The translations under genes were made by a program, and so were the position numbers. Positions 35,392-41,856 of a stretch of DNA of 41,856 nt are shown here, in pieces. How positions within the stretch are numbered: the stretch's first letter is position 1; each line of letters starts with the position of its first letter. Where the stretch lies: assembly GCA_009693235.1 (NCBI GenBank), contig SHXR01000040.1, positions 1 to 41,856 of the forward strand, read 5' to 3'. The notes beneath the pieces were generated by a model. That model made no database searches, was not told the DNA's origin, and saw only the letters and a program-made list of their open reading frames with translations. The stretch is from Betaproteobacteria bacterium. Lineage in GTDB: Bacteria > Pseudomonadota > Gammaproteobacteria > Burkholderiales > SG8-39.

Positions 35392-36757
35392 AAGCGAGCG
35401 CGAGCCATGGATCGTGACCGACGCCCATCGCGTCGGGATCGCGAATGACGTCGCACTTGCCAAGGGCATACGACCCGGCATGGCGCTTTCTGCTGCCTAT
35501 GCACTCGCCCCATCCATGCATGTCAAACAACGCGACCGCCTGCGCGAGGCCGATGCAATAGAACATCTGGCCGCCTGGGCCGGGCAATTCACCCCCAATG
35601 TTGTGCTGGAGAACCAGGCCGGGTTGCTGCTCGAAGTATCGGGCAGCTTGTCGTTGTTTGGCGGTCTTGAGCCGATCATGACCCGCTTGCGTACCGGCAT
35701 CCTGGCACTTGGCTTCACCGCTTCGATGGCGTGCGCACCGACGGCCCGCGCCGCCTGGTGGCTTGCCTTGAGCGGCAAGGAAACCGTGATCCGGGAACAT
35801 GATTCTCTGGCAGCCAAACTCGCCGCGCTCTCGATCTATACGCTTGGCTGGTCAAGCGATCAGCTCACCATGCTCACCGCCATCGGCACCAATACCCTGG
35901 GTGAAGTCATGGCGCTGCCGCGTGCGGGCTTTGCGAAACGCTTTGGCCGTGCCTTGCTCACCGAACTCGATCAAGCGTGTGGACGCATCGCCGAGCCACG
36001 CCGCTTCTTCACGCCACCTGAGCAATTCGAGGCCCGCCTGGAACTGCCGGCTGCCGTCGAAGCCGCGAGCGCCCTTCTCTTTGCCGCCAAACGCCTGTTG
36101 ACCGAACTGGCCGGGTTTTTGGTCGCCCGGGCGAGCGGCGTGCAGCACTTTGACCTGTTGCTGGAACATGATGATCTGCCACCGACCGTCATCACGATCA
36201 ATCTTGTTACCGCGCATCGTGATGAACCCCATTTCACGCTGCTGGTCCGTGAACGGTTCGACCGGCTGACCTTGCCCGCACCGGTCTACGCCATCGCCTT
36301 GCGCGCCCCCGTGCTCACACCGGTGAGCGGCGTCAATCTCACTCTATTTCCTGACGAGAACGAGGCCTCGACCGACTGGACACGACTGGTGGAGCGCTTA
36401 CGCGCCCGCCTTGGCGCGGCGGCCGTCCACGGCCTCACCATAGTGGCCGAGCATCGCCCGGAATACGTGGTGCGCGCCGCCGAGCCGGGTACGCAACCGC
36501 CGCCACTGCACTTCGGCGAACGGCCGCTATGGCTCTTTACCACGCCACGTCCTCTGCTGGAAATCGATGCCAAGCCGTTCTTACGCGGACGGCTCGCCCT
36601 CATGGCGGGGCCAGAGCGCATCGAATCCGGATGGTGGGATGGCAACGATGTCGCGCGCGACTATTTCATCGCGCAAGACGAAGATCGCTCGCTGCTCTGG
36701 GTATTTCGGGAACGCAGCGACGCCAGGGGTTGGTTCCTGCAAGGGCTCTTTGCGTAA
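35321..36757 (+). CDS. imuB: ImuB, inactive Y-family polymerase-like protein
   Basis: A 478-residue Y-family polymerase relative starting LWIAVTLPRLPLEVF. The acidic metal ligands expected near the start of active DinB/UmuC enzymes are not visible, in line with ImuB acting as an adaptor rather than a polymerase. LTLFPDE near residue 340 resembles a beta-clamp-binding motif. ImuB links DnaE2 and ImuA to the sliding clamp in the mutasome. It overlaps imuA and lies 45 bases before dnaE2. Confidence 0.92.
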   Translation: MLWIAVTLPRLPLEVFQRGSPSTKSEREPWIVTDAHRVGIANDVALAKGIRPGMALSAAYALAPSMHVKQRDRLREADAIEHLAAWAGQFTPNVVLENQAGLLLEVSGSLSLFGGLEPIMTRLRTGILALGFTASMACAPTARAAWWLALSGKETVIREHDSLAAKLAALSIYTLGWSSDQLTMLTAIGTNTLGEVMALPRAGFAKRFGRALLTELDQACGRIAEPRRFFTPPEQFEARLELPAAVEAASALLFAAKRLLTELAGFLVARASGVQHFDLLLEHDDLPPTVITINLVTAHRDEPHFTLLVRERFDRLTLPAPVYAIALRAPVLTPVSGVNLTLFPDENEASTDWTRLVERLRARLGAAAVHGLTIVAEHRPEYVVRAAEPGTQPPPLHFGERPLWLFTTPRPLLEIDAKPFLRGRLALMAGPERIESGWWDGNDVARDYFIAQDEDRSLLWVFRERSDARGWFLQGLFA

Positions 36758-36802
36758 CGCGGATGTCGCGCGCTTTAAGCATCTTGCACCCACCCTATTC
36801 CT

Positions 36803-39800
36803 ATGCCGTCCCACCAGCCGCCGCAGTATGCCGAGCTGCACTGCCTCAGCAACTTCTCGTTCCTGCGCGGGGCTTCACATCCGGAGGAACTGGTCGAACG
36901 GGCGGCGGCGCTTGGCTACACCGCGCTGGCCATCACCGATGAGTGTTCGGTCGCAGGCGTCGTCCGTGCCCATCTCGCGGTGAGAGATAAAAAACTCCCC
37001 ATCAAACTTCTCATCGGCACCGAGATTCGTCTTGCTGGTGGCCCCACGCTCGTATTGCTCGCCACCAGCCGCAATGGCTACGGCAATCTTGCTGCGCTCA
37101 TCACGCGTGGGCGCATGGCAAGCGACAAGGGCAGCTATCTATTGACCCGCGCGGATCTCGATGCCGGAATCGAGGATTGCTTGGCGCTATGGCTGCCCGC
37201 CGAGAAGGGAGAAGCGGGAAGGGAAAAGGGAAACGAGAAACGAGAAACGCCAAACAACCAACAACCGTTTAATGGGGAGGCTTCTCAACTACATGCCGAC
37301 CTCGACACCGCCCGCTGGCTTGCCGCGCACTTTCCCGGCCGTGCCTGGATTGCCGTCGAGCTCCTGCACGCACCCCGTGATCGCGAGCAGTTGCAGCGGC
37401 TCCGCGCGCTATCGCAAACCACCGGCCTGCCGTTGGTCGCGGCGGGCGATGTGCATATGCATGTGCGCTCCCGCCGGCCGGTGCAAGACACGCTCACCGC
37501 GATCCGCTTGTCCACGCCGATCGCACGATGCGGTCATGCGCTGTTTCCGAATGCCGAACGGCATCTGCGTCTGCGCATGCGATTGGCCAACCTCTATCCA
37601 ACCGAATTGCTCGATGAGACGCTCCGCATCGCCGCTCGTTGCATGTTTTCGCTGGATGAATTGCGTTACGAGTATCCGAATGAGTTAGTCCCGGCCGGCA
37701 CAACGCCCGCCGCCTATTTACGCAGCCTCGTCATAGCCGGCATGCGGTGGCGGTATGGCGCATGCAACGAAACCGACAACGCCCCACCCGCTATTCGCAC
37801 GCTCATCGACCATGAACTTGCTCTCATCACTGAGCTGCGTTACGAGCCGTATTTTATGACCGTGCACGACATCGTGCGGTTTGCGCGCAGCCAAGGGATT
37901 CTCTGCCAAGGCCGCGGCTCGGCCGCCAACTCGGCGGTGTGCTATGTACTTGGCATCACCGAGGTCGATCCGTCCCGCATGTCGATGCTGTTCGAGCGCT
38001 TCATGTCGCGCGAACGCAACGAGCCGCCTGATATCGATGTCGATTTCGAGCATCAGCGCCGCGAAGAAGTCATCCAGTACCTCTACAACAAGTACGGCCG
38101 CGATCGCGCCGCGCTCACTGCCACCGTCATCACCTATCGCGCCAAAAGCGCCGTGCGCGACATCGGCAAAGCGCTTGGGCTCGATCTGGAACAAGTCGAT
38201 CGTTTATCGAAATCGATGGCCTGGTGGGATGGCCGGCAGGCCTTGCCCGAGCGCATGCAGGAAATCGGCTTTGATCCTGAGAGCCCGGTCATGCTGCAAT
38301 TGCTGCGCCTGCTCGAAACCCTGGTGAGCTTTCCACGGCACCTGTCGCAGCACACCGGCGGCTTCGTGATCACGCAAGGGCTCCTCACACGGCTCGTACC
38401 GATCGAAAATGCCGCGATGCCGGACCGCTCGGTCATCCAATGGGACAAAGACGATCTCGATGCACTGGGGCTCTTGAAAGTGGATGTGCTGGCGCTTGGC
38501 ATGCTGTCCGCAATCCGGCGCTCGATTGACCTCATCGACGATTTTTATACGCGCCTTGCACCCACTACGCAGCCTGATTGGTACCGGCAATGCCGGCACG
38601 AACGGCTCACTGTTGCCGATGTGCCACCTGAAGACCCGGTCGTCTACGCGATGATCCAACGCGCCGACACAATGGGCGTATTCCAGATCGAATCGCGCGC
38701 GCAGATGTCGATGCTGCCCCGTCTCAAGCCTAATTGTTTCTTCGATCTGGTCATCGAAGTGGCGATCGTGCGGCCCGGCCCCATTCAAGGGGGCATGGTC
38801 CATCCGTATCTGCGGAGACGCAATGGCGATGAACCGGTGAGTTATCCCAGTCCTGCCGTGGAGAAAGTGCTCAAGCGCACGCTGGGTGTCCCCATCTTCC
38901 AGGAGCAAGTGATGCAGCTCGCGGTGGTCGCCGCCGGGTTCACACCAGGCGAGGCAGATCAACTCCGCCGGGCCATGGCCGCCTGGCGACGCAAAGGCGG
39001 GCTGGAACCGTTCGAGCGCAAATTGATTCAAGGCATGCTCGAGCGCGGCTATACACAAGCATTCGCTGAATCGATTTACCGGCAGATCCTGGGCTTTGGC
39101 GAATACGGCTTTCCCGAATCGCATTCCGCCAGTTTCTCGCTGCTCGTCTACCTCTCGGCCTGGATCAAGCGTCACGAGCCCGCGGCCTTTCTCGCCGGAT
39201 TGTTGAACAGCCAACCCATGGGCTTCTACGCGCCTGCGCAATTGATCCAGGATGCCCGCCGGCATGATGTTGAAGTACGGCCAGTCGATGTGCTGGTAAG
39301 CGATTGGGAGTGTTCATTGGAGCTTGCTGACGCCAGCGCCGAGAAGGGAGAAGGGGGAAGGGGGAAGGGGGCAGCGGTGCGGCTCGGTCTTTGCATGGTG
39401 CGTGGCCTCTCCAAAGTGGCAGGCGAACGCATTGCGCATGAACGAAAGCGCCGAACATCGGCGCACCCTTCTCCCTTCTCTCTTCTCCCTTCACCGATGT
39501 TTCAAAACATCGGTGATCTCGCCACCGCCTCCCAGCTCGACCAAGCCGACCTGAAAGCACTCGCCGCCGCGGGTGCGTTGCGCGGCCTGACGCAACATCG
39601 GCGCGAAGCCTATTGGTCGGTGGCGGGCATCGAGCGACATCCCACTGCGATGTTGACGGCCAGCGCAATTAATGAAACGCCCCCGCCCTTACCTGCGCCC
39701 ACCGAAGGCCAGGAATTGATCGCCGATTACGCAAGCCTTGGGTTCTCGCTTGGCCGGCATCCGCTCGCATTGCTACGCGATCGGTTGCAAGGGCTGTCCC

Positions 39801-40114
39801 GTGCGAGCGATATTCAAACCATGCCACAGCACCGTCTGGCACGGGCCTGCGGTCTGGTCACCGGACGGCAGCGACCCGACACGGCAGCGGGCATCGTGTT
39901 CATTACGCTTGAAGATGAAACCGGCTATGTGAATGTGGTCGTCTGGCCAAAACTCCTGGAGGCCCAGCGCCGCGAGATTCTGGGCGCCCGACTCATGGCG
40001 GTCTATGGGGTGATCGATCGCGCGGGCGATGTCGTCCATTTGATCGCCAAGCGCGTTGTGGATCAGAGCGCCTTGCTCGGTCGACTGAATACCCGATCAC
40101 GCGATTTTCATTAG
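36803..40114 (+). CDS. dnaE2: Error-prone DNA polymerase DnaE2 (ImuC)
   Basis: A 1103-residue C-family polymerase alpha subunit of the mutagenic DnaE2 type: N-terminal PHP domain (ELHCLSNFSFLRGAS), catalytic acidic motif PPDIDVDFEHQRREE (about residues 408-422), the GGFVITQG and GVFQIESRAQMSMLPRL stretches, helix-hairpin-helix and a C-terminal OB-fold. It acts with ImuA/ImuB in SOS mutagenesis. The frame stays open through three low-complexity inserts encoded by purine or pyrimidine tracts (37202-37280, 39341-39371, about 39450-39491) that fall between conserved blocks; residues such as EKGEAGREKGNEKRE and EKGEGGRGKG look foreign to the family. Confidence 0.95.
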   Translation: MPSHQPPQYAELHCLSNFSFLRGASHPEELVERAAALGYTALAITDECSVAGVVRAHLAVRDKKLPIKLLIGTEIRLAGGPTLVLLATSRNGYGNLAALITRGRMASDKGSYLLTRADLDAGIEDCLALWLPAEKGEAGREKGNEKRETPNNQQPFNGEASQLHADLDTARWLAAHFPGRAWIAVELLHAPRDREQLQRLRALSQTTGLPLVAAGDVHMHVRSRRPVQDTLTAIRLSTPIARCGHALFPNAERHLRLRMRLANLYPTELLDETLRIAARCMFSLDELRYEYPNELVPAGTTPAAYLRSLVIAGMRWRYGACNETDNAPPAIRTLIDHELALITELRYEPYFMTVHDIVRFARSQGILCQGRGSAANSAVCYVLGITEVDPSRMSMLFERFMSRERNEPPDIDVDFEHQRREEVIQYLYNKYGRDRAALTATVITYRAKSAVRDIGKALGLDLEQVDRLSKSMAWWDGRQALPERMQEIGFDPESPVMLQLLRLLETLVSFPRHLSQHTGGFVITQGLLTRLVPIENAAMPDRSVIQWDKDDLDALGLLKVDVLALGMLSAIRRSIDLIDDFYTRLAPTTQPDWYRQCRHERLTVADVPPEDPVVYAMIQRADTMGVFQIESRAQMSMLPRLKPNCFFDLVIEVAIVRPGPIQGGMVHPYLRRRNGDEPVSYPSPAVEKVLKRTLGVPIFQEQVMQLAVVAAGFTPGEADQLRRAMAAWRRKGGLEPFERKLIQGMLERGYTQAFAESIYRQILGFGEYGFPESHSASFSLLVYLSAWIKRHEPAAFLAGLLNSQPMGFYAPAQLIQDARRHDVEVRPVDVLVSDWECSLELADASAEKGEGGRGKGAAVRLGLCMVRGLSKVAGERIAHERKRRTSAHPSPFSLLPSPMFQNIGDLATASQLDQADLKALAAAGALRGLTQHRREAYWSVAGIERHPTAMLTASAINETPPPLPAPTEGQELIADYASLGFSLGRHPLALLRDRLQGLSRASDIQTMPQHRLARACGLVTGRQRPDTAAGIVFITLEDETGYVNVVVWPKLLEAQRREILGARLMAVYGVIDRAGDVVHLIAKRVVDQSALLGRLNTRSRDFH
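37202..37280 (+). repeat. Purine-rich repeat inserted in frame in dnaE2 (insert 1)
   Basis: The stretch starts GAGAAGGGAGAAGCGGGAAG and passes into repeated GAGAAAC units before a CAAACAACCAACAA tail. It encodes a Lys/Glu/Asn/Gln-rich segment between the conserved LALWLP and the DLDTARWLAAHFPGR block of dnaE2, where the family normally has a short linker. The reading frame is kept. Confidence 0.65.
39341..39492. repeat. Inverted pair of purine/pyrimidine repeats in dnaE2 (inserts 2 and 3)
   Basis: A purine tract at 39341-39371 (GAGAAGGGAGAAGGGGGAAG and more) and a pyrimidine tract at 39466-39492 (CCCTTCTCCCTTCTCTCTTC and more) are reverse complements in pattern and could pair across about 95 bases of native coding sequence. 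They encode EKGEGGRGKG and HPSPFSLLPSP without breaking the frame. Confidence 0.65.
39491..39516. other. Perfect 12-bp hairpin in the dnaE2 coding region
   Basis: TCACCGATGTTT, CA, AAACATCGGTGA: twelve complementary bases on each side of a 2-base centre, directly abutting the pyrimidine tract of insert 3. A palindrome this exact inside a coding region fits the end of an inserted repeat element rather than codon constraint. Confidence 0.65.
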
Positions 40115-40275
40115 CCGTGCATCGCATGGGGGATTTGCGCCAAGACCGCCATCTGGGCCTCCCGTTCAACCAATCAGCGGAACAAGGCAATTCAACATTG
40201 CAAACCGTGTACCTTGCCACCCGCCAAACTTATTCACAGCTTGCTCTACCGACGAAACTGGCGGAAAGTGTCCCC

Positions 40276-40801
40276 ATGTACACCGATACATGTCGCCTCA
40301 TTGCAAGCCTGCCGGATCGCCGCCCAAGCGACCATCTGCCAAGTGACTTAGCCATGCTCTTTGAGCGTCTTGGGCGTGGCGAAGGCGATGCGACGGCCAT
40401 CGAAGATGCGATCTAGACCGTCTGGATGTATCACCCCCACAGCCGCGCCGCCGTGGCGCTTGATCGCGCGGTGAGCGACATCGCCGCACAACGATACGAC
40501 AATCGCCGAAACCCGGCTTGCGATGCTCCTGCGCGCCCGGCCTAAGTTCTCCGAGGCTTGGCACAAGCGTGCGACCCTTCACTACATGCGGGAAGACGAT
40601 GCCGAGAGCGTGCACGATTTGCATCGCACCCTTGAATTGGAACCACGGCATTTTCCAGCCTTGCTGAGCTTCGGCGAGATCTGTCTTACCCAGCGCGAAT
40701 CGGCGGGCGCTGCCCTGGCATTTCGAACGGCATTGAGGATTCACCCCCGACTTGAGGCAGCGCGCACCGGACTCGAACGCGCTGCCGCTCTGGAACCATG
40801 A
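40276..40801 (+). pseudogene. TPR-like protein, first copy of a tandem pair, broken
   Basis: An ATG at 40276 opens a frame that stops at TAG 40414-40416 in the position where the intact neighbour has IWAAWM (here I-stop-TVWM). Sense continues in the same frame to RYDN near 40500, then needs removal of one base (AATCGCC to AATGCC) to pass into AETRLAMLLRARPKFSEAWH and on to the stop at 40801. The parts after the breaks match the downstream intact gene closely (EAWHKRATL against EAWNKRATL, LELEPRHFPAL against LSLEPRHFGAL). A nonsense change plus a frameshift mark it as a decayed duplicate. Confidence 0.7.
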
Positions 40802-40829
40802 ACCGATCGAGATCCAAGTGAGCCTAACC

Positions 40830-41369
40830 ATGATGAACGATACCTTGCGTCGCATCACCGCTCTCCAGCGCGCCCACCCGGCCGGCACCTTGGCGCCTCG
40901 CCTGGAAGGGCTCTTCGCCAAACTACGTGCGGCGAACGGCTCGGTGGAAGCCAGTCTCACCGAGCATGAAATCTGGGCGGCGTGGATGGAATACCAAGAC
41001 CCGGCTGCCTCCGCCGCCTTCGATGAGGCCACGCAAGCGTTGGCTTCCCAAGAATTTGGCAGTGCTGAACGCCTGCTGGACCAGGTGATCGAAGTGCACC
41101 CGGACTTCGCCGAAGCCTGGAACAAACGCGCAACGCTGCGGTTTCTCAAGAAACAGGACGGCCTCAGCATGGCCGATATCGAACGCACGCTCTCACTCGA
41201 GCCCCGTCATTTCGGCGCGCTGTGCGGCTTCGCGCAGATCTGTCTACGACGCGGCGACCGCGAAGCCGCGCTCTTCGCCCTGGCCGAAGCATTGCGGATT
41301 CATCCGCATCTGCCGTCAGTCAAAGAGGCGTACGACGCGCCGCTCGAAGAGACGACGACGATCCATTGA
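40830..41369 (+). CDS. Tetratricopeptide-repeat protein of unknown function
   Basis: A 179-residue helical-repeat protein: HEIWAAWMEYQDPAASAAFD, then TPR-like pairs including SAERLLDQVIEVHPDFAEAW, the strongly conserved NKRATLRFL, SLEPRHFGALCGFAQI and a final repeat ending at LRIHPHLPSV. No signal peptide is visible. This soluble TPR family is widespread in Proteobacteria and has no assigned role. Start at ATG 40830 or 40833; the open frame upstream overlaps the broken copy. Confidence 0.85.
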   Translation: MMNDTLRRITALQRAHPAGTLAPRLEGLFAKLRAANGSVEASLTEHEIWAAWMEYQDPAASAAFDEATQALASQEFGSAERLLDQVIEVHPDFAEAWNKRATLRFLKKQDGLSMADIERTLSLEPRHFGALCGFAQICLRRGDREAALFALAEALRIHPHLPSVKEAYDAPLEETTTIH

Positions 41370-41383
41370 GAGCGGTGGCAATT

Positions 41384-41400
41384 GCGGGGCTTCGCCCCGC
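41384..41400. other. Strong stem-loop, possible REP-like element or terminator
   Basis: GCGGGGC, TTC, GCCCCGC: a perfect 7-bp stem with a 3-base loop, 15 bases after the TPR gene. No T-run follows on either strand. It lies next to a RAYT transposase remnant, and RAYT proteins mobilise short REP hairpins of this kind, so a REP-like identity is possible. Confidence 0.55.
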
Positions 41401-41579
41401 CGACCGCGAATCTCAAACGGCAGATTTATTCTGGCCGCAGCGCGTATCGACTCCATGTGCTCGTCCTCGATCGGCACGCCAAGCAATGCCGCATACGCTT
41501 CGCGCCGTGAATCGTCTTCCGTTCCAAGTTGCGAGAACGCATCGTGGTCGGTCAGTCGCTCGTCCCATAATCCAATCAC
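41390..41579 (-). pseudogene. Remnant of a REP-associated tyrosine (RAYT/Y1-type) transposase C-terminus
   Basis: The minus-strand frame reads LTDHDAFSQLGTEDDSRREA, then YAALLGVPIEDEHMESIRAA and ARINLPFEI. This matches the end of RAYT transposases (H..Y..LG....R..AY..L......IR.A...N.PLG). The catalytic HUH and Tyr parts are missing and the frame runs on without the usual ending, so this is a truncated relic. Upstream sequence is AT-rich and unrelated. Confidence 0.6.
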
Positions 41580-41708
41580 TCTGACAAGCTGTAGGCCAAA
41601 AAGCTAATAAAATAGCGCCTTGTAGCGTGTTTTGGGTGTTGTATTTTGCTTACACACCGCTCACACACTTTGGGCGTTGTTTAGTGCTTTTTTCGCTGTT
41701 TCTACAAT
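41580..41708. other. AT-rich gene-free stretch before the right IS3 element
   Basis: About 130 bases of low GC without a supported gene. Two diverged direct repeats, TTTTGGGTGTTGTATTTTGC (41630) and CTTTGGGCGTTGTTTAGTGC (41668), lie 38 bases apart, separated by ACACACCGCTCACACAC-like sequence. Nothing else is recognisable. Confidence 0.5.
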
Positions 41709-41735
41709 TGAGCTTCCCCCGAAATTTCGTCTTCC
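41709..41735. repeat. Candidate left terminal inverted repeat of an IS3-family element
   Basis: TGAGCTTCCCCCGAAATTTC lies 68 bases before the orfA ATG, the usual spacing in IS3-family elements, and starts with the TG typical of their ends. It agrees only partly with the right end seen at 114-141 (TGA, CCCC and G positions), so the two may belong to different elements. Confidence 0.5.
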
Positions 41736-41776
41736 AAGAGTAGGAGTTTATTCTGGACGAACTGGAGGGATTGAAG

Positions 41777-41856
41777 ATGAAGAAGCTACCAAAGCAGGAG
41801 TACACGGCAGAGTTCAAGCAACTGGCGGTGAAGCGCGTCAAGGGAGGCCAAAGCTG
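41777..41856 (+). CDS. IS3-family transposase OrfA, N-terminal fragment (cut by window edge)
   Basis: The first 26 codons read MKKLPKQEYTAEFKQLAVKR and continue, the typical start of IS3-family OrfA, a helix-turn-helix protein that is joined to OrfB by programmed frameshifting. GAGGGA lies 7-12 bases upstream. The rest lies beyond the window. Confidence 0.85.
   Translation, partial: MKKLPKQEYTAEFKQLAVKRVKGGQS

Noticed and set aside
38204..39265. A 353-codon minus-strand open frame opposite dnaE2
   Set aside because: Antisense shadow of the polymerase; no motif, start signal or partner.
40117..40275. Open frame from 40117 as part of the first TPR gene
   Set aside because: Residues before the ATG at 40276 show no similarity to the intact paralogue.
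41650..41841. A 63-codon minus-strand open frame over the IS3 end
   Set aside because: It lies antisense to the transposase start in AT-rich DNA and has no coding features.

Overview
The window looks like a chromosomal segment of a high-GC betaproteobacterium, most likely Burkholderiales-like. This rests on the gene repertoire: two Bug-family tricarboxylate-type binding proteins, a DUF3460 protein (a family I know from Betaproteobacteria), the order PHP phosphatase - YciO/Sua5 - M50 protease - trpS - scpA - scpB - rluB, and a lexA-imuA-imuB-dnaE2 mutagenesis cassette. Both edges cut into IS3-family transposase genes (end of orfB at the left, start of orfA at the right), as expected if assembly stopped at repeats. 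Genus or species cannot be given from the sequence alone.

Layout. 1-141: tail of an IS3-family element. 228-668: dksA, convergent with the minus-strand translation operon rimP-nusA-infB-rbfA-truB-rpsO-pnp (9314 down to 665). 9418-9439: intrinsic terminator separating it from a second minus-strand operon (15397 down to 9582) carrying the PHP phosphatase, YciO/Sua5, an M50 protease, trpS, scpA, scpB and rluB. 15478-22024: alpha/beta hydrolase, gamma-carbonic anhydrase, a frameshifted Hpt-domain gene, an SDR dehydrogenase and a Gld-type ABC transporter. 22394-27070: 7Fe ferredoxin fdxA, a 1179-residue iron-sulfur flavoprotein fusion and a second SDR. 27075-33017: a decayed TPR lipoprotein, DUF3460, an LLM flavin monooxygenase, and two Bug receptors each paired with an Asp/Glu/hydantoin racemase-fold protein, one of them frameshifted. 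33018-40114: an AT-rich segment with a MITE-like element and a LexA box, a Myb-like small protein, and the SOS mutasome lexA-imuA-imuB-dnaE2. 40276-41776: a tandem pair of TPR genes (first copy broken), a RAYT transposase remnant, and AT-rich DNA leading into the second IS3 element.

Most notable are: (1) the single-chain protein at 22763-26302 that joins a GltD/NfnB-like half to a PyrK/NfnA-like half directly downstream of a ferredoxin gene, a candidate fused NAD(P)H:ferredoxin oxidoreductase of the Nfn type in a proteobacterium; (2) a purine-rich GAGAAGGGAGAAGGG-type repeat inserted in frame at three places inside dnaE2 and present in nearby intergenic DNA; (3) racemase-fold proteins in the Bug clusters that lack both catalytic cysteines; (4) a tryptophanyl-tRNA synthetase with the four-cysteine motif of the iron-sulfur TrpRS type. 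Several accessory genes are broken by single-base shifts in homopolymers while all recognised core genes are intact.
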